Source: Chitinophagaceae bacterium
GTDB taxonomy: Bacteria > Bacteroidota > Bacteroidia > Chitinophagales > UBA10324
Assembly (NCBI GenBank): GCA_016704325.1
Contig: JADJAG010000012.1
Coordinates: 186,001 to 250,000 of the forward strand
Direction of reading: 5' to 3'
Length of the DNA stretch: 64,000 nt
Below, one piece after another: positions 60,301 through 64,000 of this stretch; the first letter of the stretch is position 1; every line of letters starts with the position of its first letter. Below the pieces are notes generated by a model that searched no databases, was not told the origin of the DNA, and saw only the letters and a program-made list of their open reading frames with translations. Both the position numbers and the translations under genes were made by a program.

Positions 60301-60735
60301 TTAGCGAAGCCTGTCCATGGAACGAAGCAATGCTTCATCCTTCCTGATACCCCTGACAGCCAGTATATTGAACACGATACCTGCAACAGGCAGCAATGCG
60401 CCCAGCCTGAATTCCAGCAGGTCAAAATGCTGGAAAAACTGGTGTTCCAGTTGAATTAGCAGCAAAGCGCCCAGCAGGAAAATGATATATAATAATATAT
60501 TGCCGGTACAAAAATGTTTTTGTCTTTTCCGGTTTTTATAGGTGAAAATGGAAAGAAGGTGTGAAATCACCATCAGCACAGGCACAGGCAACAGCAGCAG
60601 GTGTGTTCCCGCGCCAATCACGTTCATGCCTTCATCAATTAACACGGCAGCACTTTGCCAAACCGGAACGAAATAAAGAAGTATGGCACATGCCATGGAT
60701 AGAAAAAGATAAACACTTTGAATGCGCTGGATCAT
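60301..60735 (-). CDS. DUF4293-family membrane protein
   Basis: Start at 60735 (MIQRIQSVYLFLSMACAILL), the family's hallmark opening; the longer frame extends into a mobile element. 144 residues with four hydrophobic helices (about 6-25, 45-65, 78-95 and 110-128). DUF4293 proteins are small Bacteroidota inner-membrane proteins often found near rho or recA; function unknown. The gene ends 177 bases before recA on the same strand. Confidence 0.88.
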   Translation of the reverse strand: MIQRIQSVYLFLSMACAILLYFVPVWQSAAVLIDEGMNVIGAGTHLLLLPVPVLMVISHLLSIFTYKNRKRQKHFCTGNILLYIIFLLGALLLIQLEHQFFQHFDLLEFRLGALLPVAGIVFNILAVRGIRKDEALLRSMDRLR

Positions 60736-60862
60736 TGTGAAATAAACGTGTTTTAGTTGGGTTTTTGAACTTGTTGATTTATCGTTTCCGAATAACAAAC
60801 AGTCTTTGAAATCAGCGACAAAATAAAGAAGATTTGATGAACTGTGGGCAAACTGTTGGGTG

Positions 60863-61043
60863 GGGTGTATGACAAATTGCACTTAATGCTGTAGCGTTTA
60901 CCTTAGCGCCATGCTTTTTTAGCGCCAAGACGCGAAGTCGCGAAGAAAATCACAAAGGATCAATATGCTACGTTTTTTTGGCGTCTTGGCGTCTTCGCGC
61001 TTGTATTATTTTATCGCTGAGAAATGCAATTTGTCATACACCC
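60863..61043. mobile_element. 181-bp MITE with 19-bp terminal repeats and 8-bp target duplication
   Basis: The ends are perfect inverted repeats, GGGTGTATGACAAATTGCA (60863-60881) and its complement (61025-61043). The direct repeat GTTGGGTG flanks both sides (60855-60862 and 61044-61051), the signature of transposition. The interior has a second inverted pair built from AGCGCCAAGACGCGAAG (near 60917) and GGCGTCTTGGCGTCTTCGCGC (near 60980). No open frame. It lies in the upstream region of the DUF4293 gene. Confidence 0.85.
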
Positions 61044-61051
61044 GTTGGGTG

Positions 61052-61349
61052 CAGCAACAACTATCGAATGAGTTAAGCAGTTTGACTCATTCACTTCATT
61101 CCAGTCAACACCTTTCCAAAGAGAAACTATCTGCCGGTATTGTCAACATACTACAAGCATATCTTTTTCAAGACCTGTTGAATCAATTCCATCATTTTCA
61201 TACAACCTCTTCTCGCAGAGTTTAAGTAAGTTTGACGCGATTCCACAGGTCAGAATGAATGTATTGATTAGGGATGATGCCAGGTTATCTTTCTTAGCCG
61301 AACCGATCCTGATCGTTTGAATTCAAAAATAAATCATAGCTCCACCTAA
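61052..61349. other. Gap before truA
   Basis: No gene recognised. A frame spanning 60965-61225 starts inside the MITE and has no family features. The gap should hold the truA promoter. Confidence 0.35.
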
Positions 61350-62114
61350 GTGCATCAACGTTACCTGCTCGAATTATCGTACAAAGGAACTGCATACAAC
61401 GGCTGGCAGGTACAGAAGAATACTGATAATACCATACAAAGAGTAGTTTATGAGAAATTGTCGGTACTATTACGTCAACAGATATTGGTAACCGCTTCGG
61501 GTAGGACAGATGCCGGCGTTCATGCCAAACAAAATTTCGCGCATTTTGATTATGATCAGGAACTGCCACCCGGTTTTCTCAGACGATTAAATTTCTTATT
61601 GCCGGTTGATGTTGCCGGTCGCAATATTTTTTCTGTCCCCGAAAATTTCAATGCCCGCTTTGACGCAATCAGCCGTATGTACGAATACCTGATCTGCTAC
61701 GATAAGAATCCACTGCTTACAGACTTCAGTTCCTATTATCCGTATCCGGAACTATCAGCAGAAAAGCTGAATGAAGCTGCTGCGCTGATACTGAAACAAA
61801 CTGATTTCGCTGCTTTCAGCAAAAAAAGAACACAAGTAAAAACGACTATCTGCCATATTGAATCGGCAACATGGGAACTCGATGCATCACAAAACATGCT
61901 GCGCTTCCGAATTACCGCCAACCGCTTTTTACGTGGCATGGTACGGGCTATCGTAGCCACTTCCATCAGGTATGCACGCAATAAACTTACATTGGAACAA
62001 TTAATACAATTGCTGGAAAGCAGGCAGCCGCATAAAACGGATTTTTCCGCGCCAGCACAGGGACTTACCCTGGTATCAGTGAACTATAAGCCCGGTATAA
62101 TGACGAAGTTGTAA
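61350..62114 (+). CDS. truA: tRNA pseudouridine(38-40) synthase TruA
   Basis: 254 residues. RYLLELSYKGTAYNGWQVQK at the start, the catalytic Asp in ASGRTDAGVHAKQNFAHFD near residue 55, FNARFDAISRMYEYLI and FLRGMVRAIVATSIRYARNK near the end are diagnostic. It converts uridines 38-40 in the anticodon stem to pseudouridine in the cytosol. Length is in the family range. It is followed 155 bases later by the ABC exporter gene, with an apparent independent promoter. Confidence 0.97.
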   Translation: MHQRYLLELSYKGTAYNGWQVQKNTDNTIQRVVYEKLSVLLRQQILVTASGRTDAGVHAKQNFAHFDYDQELPPGFLRRLNFLLPVDVAGRNIFSVPENFNARFDAISRMYEYLICYDKNPLLTDFSSYYPYPELSAEKLNEAAALILKQTDFAAFSKKRTQVKTTICHIESATWELDASQNMLRFRITANRFLRGMVRAIVATSIRYARNKLTLEQLIQLLESRQPHKTDFSAPAQGLTLVSVNYKPGIMTKL

Positions 62115-62269
62115 GGCGAGGTCATCAGACAAAATAGAAAAAAGCCGCTGCTAATTTATTATCATGAAATTGCTTTGAAGCAGTTGAACAATTCAAGGTG
62201 AATGGTTGACATGATAAAGATTGAATACCGCCAATACCTAATTTGTATTTTGCAGCCGAATTGCACAGC

Positions 62270-64000
62270 GTGAAAAAATTACTCAATAAGCTGATTGACC
62301 TGCGACTGCTTCGGCGGATACTGGGTCTAGTGAAACCGTATAAGAAGCGATTTTATATAGCATTGGCTATTGCTGTTTTGATGGCTACATTATCGCCTCT
62401 GTCGCCATACCTGATTCAGATTACTGTAGACAAACACATTCTGTCCGGCGACTGGAATATGCTTTTGATGATGTCCGGACTGCTACTGTCATTGCTTTTT
62501 TTCCAGGCAGGACTAACTTACATCTTCACCTACAGCACGAATTGGCTGGGGCAGTCTATCGTGCGCGATTTACGACAGCGTGTCTATGCACATGTGCTGG
62601 GCCTCAACCTGCGGTATTTCGACAGAACACCTTTAGGAACTGCCACAACACGTACTATCAGCGATGTGGAAGCGATCAATGATATTTTCGCTGAAGGCGT
62701 TATCACCATCATCAGCGACCTGCTGACAATTGTTGCAGTACTGACGGTGATGTTCTATTCATCCTGGCAACTGACGCTGGTATGTCTTTCTGTTTTACCG
62801 GTATTACTGGCAGCAGCCTATGTTTTTAAAGAGGGCATCCGCAAATCATTCACCGATGTGCGCAACCAGGTCGCCAGGCTCAATGCATTCTTGCAGGAGC
62901 ACATCAGTGGCATGAGTGTAGTGCAGATATTTAATGCGGAAGAGCGCGAGCTGAAAAATTCAAGGCCATCAACAAAGACCATATGATGGCCAACATCCGC
63001 AGCATCTGGTATTACTCTATATTTTTTCCGGTGGTTGATATTATTTCCTCCATTGCATTGGGATTGCTGGTGTGGTATGGTGCCTACCAGATACTGGATG
63101 AACGTACTTCACTCGGTGTGATGATTTCTTTTATTCTCTACATCAACCTGTTGTTTCGCCCGATACGCATGCTGGCTGATAAGTTTAACACCCTGCAGAT
63201 GGGTATGGTAGCCGGCGAACGTGTATTTAAGCTGCTCGACAATAATGATATGATGGAAAACAATGGACGGAAGTCTGCTGAAAACATGCGGGGCGACCTG
63301 GAGTTCGATAAGGTGAGCTTTGCTTATGATGAATTAAATTTTGTGCTGAAGGAGGTCTCCTTTAAAGTAGAAGCAGGGCAGACACTGGCCATTGTGGGTG
63401 CAACCGGCGCGGGAAAATCTTCCATCATCAATATCCTCAGCCGCTTTTATGAGATACAGCAAGGGGCCATCTATCTCGATGGTATCAATACCAGGGAATA
63501 TGAATTGTCGTCGCTGCGAAGCAAGATAGGGCTGGTGTTGCAGGATGTGTTTTTGTTTTCCGGATCGGTGATGGATAATATCACACTACGCAATACCAAT
63601 ATTAGTCGTGAACAGGTGAAGCATGCCGCCGCATTATGTGGTATTGAAGAATGGATTGAAAAACTTCCGGGAGGCTATGATTACAAAGTTATGGAACGTG
63701 GTGCGACCTTATCCGTTGGCCAAAGGCAGTTGATCTCTTTTGTGCGGGCATTGGTCTTTGATCCGAAGATTTTGATACTGGATGAAGCCACTTCTTCCAT
63801 TGATACCGAATCGGAAATGCTGATACAAAATGCCATTGAAAAACTGATTGAAGGAAGAACATCCATCATTATCGCGCACCGGCTATCCACTATTCAGCAT
63901 GCGAATAAAATATTGGTGTTGGATAAAGGTAAAGTAATAGAGATGGGAACCCATGATGAATTACTGGCGCTCAACGGGCATTATCGAAACTTATATGAGT
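62270..64000 (+). pseudogene. ABC exporter (TM-NBD half transporter), frameshifted and cut by window end
   Basis: Start taken at GTG 62270 (VKKLLNKLIDLRLLRRILGL); a TTG at 62243 is in frame but sits in TATTTTG, which looks like the -7 box. The ABC_membrane domain runs through ITVDKHILSG and FDRTPLGTATTRTISDVEAI. At about 62955-62960 (CTGAAAAATTC) one A appears missing and the frame shifts. The next frame continues FKAINKDHMMANIRSIWYYS, Walker A GATGAGKSS, Q-loop LVLQDVFLFSG, signature LSVGQRQL, Walker B ILILDEATSS and H-loop IIAHRLS, then runs off the window. All nucleotide-binding motifs are intact, so a consensus error in the A run is the simplest reading. Confidence 0.85.

Noticed and set aside
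60965..61225. Plus-strand open frame spanning the MITE edge
   Set aside because: It starts inside the transposed element and crosses its target duplication, so it cannot be an ancestral gene.

Overview
The window reads as a chromosomal segment of a Bacteroidota bacterium, most like the Chitinophagales/Saprospirales side of the phylum. Signs are a SusC/SusD pair, at least six secreted proteins ending in a type IX secretion (T9SS) sorting domain, many SPII lipoproteins with a C-K-K type mature end, Omp28-like and DUF4293 proteins, and Bacteroidota -7 promoter boxes (TAnnTTTG). Single-base frameshifts in two otherwise good genes suggest either young pseudogenes or consensus errors in a draft or metagenome assembly.

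Layout. 1-6.2 kb: accessory DNA with a small putative toxin-antitoxin pair, lipoproteins, a porin-like protein, and a dense array of REP palindromes mixed with truncated REP-associated (Y1) transposase copies. 6.2-10.2 kb: an Arr-type rifamycin ADP-ribosyltransferase and a T9SS protein built from six exact-period 459-bp repeats. 10.7-17 kb: lipoprotein, OmpR-type two-component system, a P460-like c-type cytochrome with an Omp28/thioredoxin-like protein, and an S41 peptidase. 17.5-18.7 kb: two toxin-antitoxin modules running into each other, each with a broken toxin and an intact antitoxin. 18.9-28.5 kb: a LamG/PNGase F-like secreted enzyme, a DUF559 endonuclease between two copies of a double-hairpin repeat, SusC/SusD, and another T9SS protein. 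29.4-39.5 kb: repeat-rich, with two serine hydrolases (one frameshifted), two different Y1 transposases (one carrying two in-frame palindromes), an orphan TIR protein, an M48 peptidase lipoprotein and a second REP/transposase relic. 39.6-49.5 kb: a beta-glucan locus with GH30, a large phosphorylase-like protein, GH16-CBM6, two GH17 enzymes and an MFS sugar porter. 49.8-56.7 kb: miniature inverted-repeat elements among orphan antirepressor-like genes (BRO-N and ORF6N). 56.7-64 kb: core genes comM, osmC-like, recA, a DUF4293 gene, truA and an ABC exporter cut by the window end.

How the genes work together. The 39.6-49.5 kb block is the clearest pathway: beta-1,3/1,6-glucan (laminarin-like) is cut by secreted GH16 and GH30, products enter by the MFS porter, and GH17 enzymes and a putative glucan phosphorylase act inside the cell. 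The rest is a core chromosome heavily populated by small mobile palindromic elements.

The most unusual structures are (1) ORF6N genes stacked at the 3' end of comM, with a diverged but protein-conserved duplicate of the comM 3' end between them; (2) two 33-bp palindromes inserted in frame in a Y1 transposase and translated in two different frames; (3) a ladder of transposase 5' fragments, each cut at a different point and capped by the same REP; and (4) a DUF559 endonuclease gene bracketed by double-hairpin repeats.
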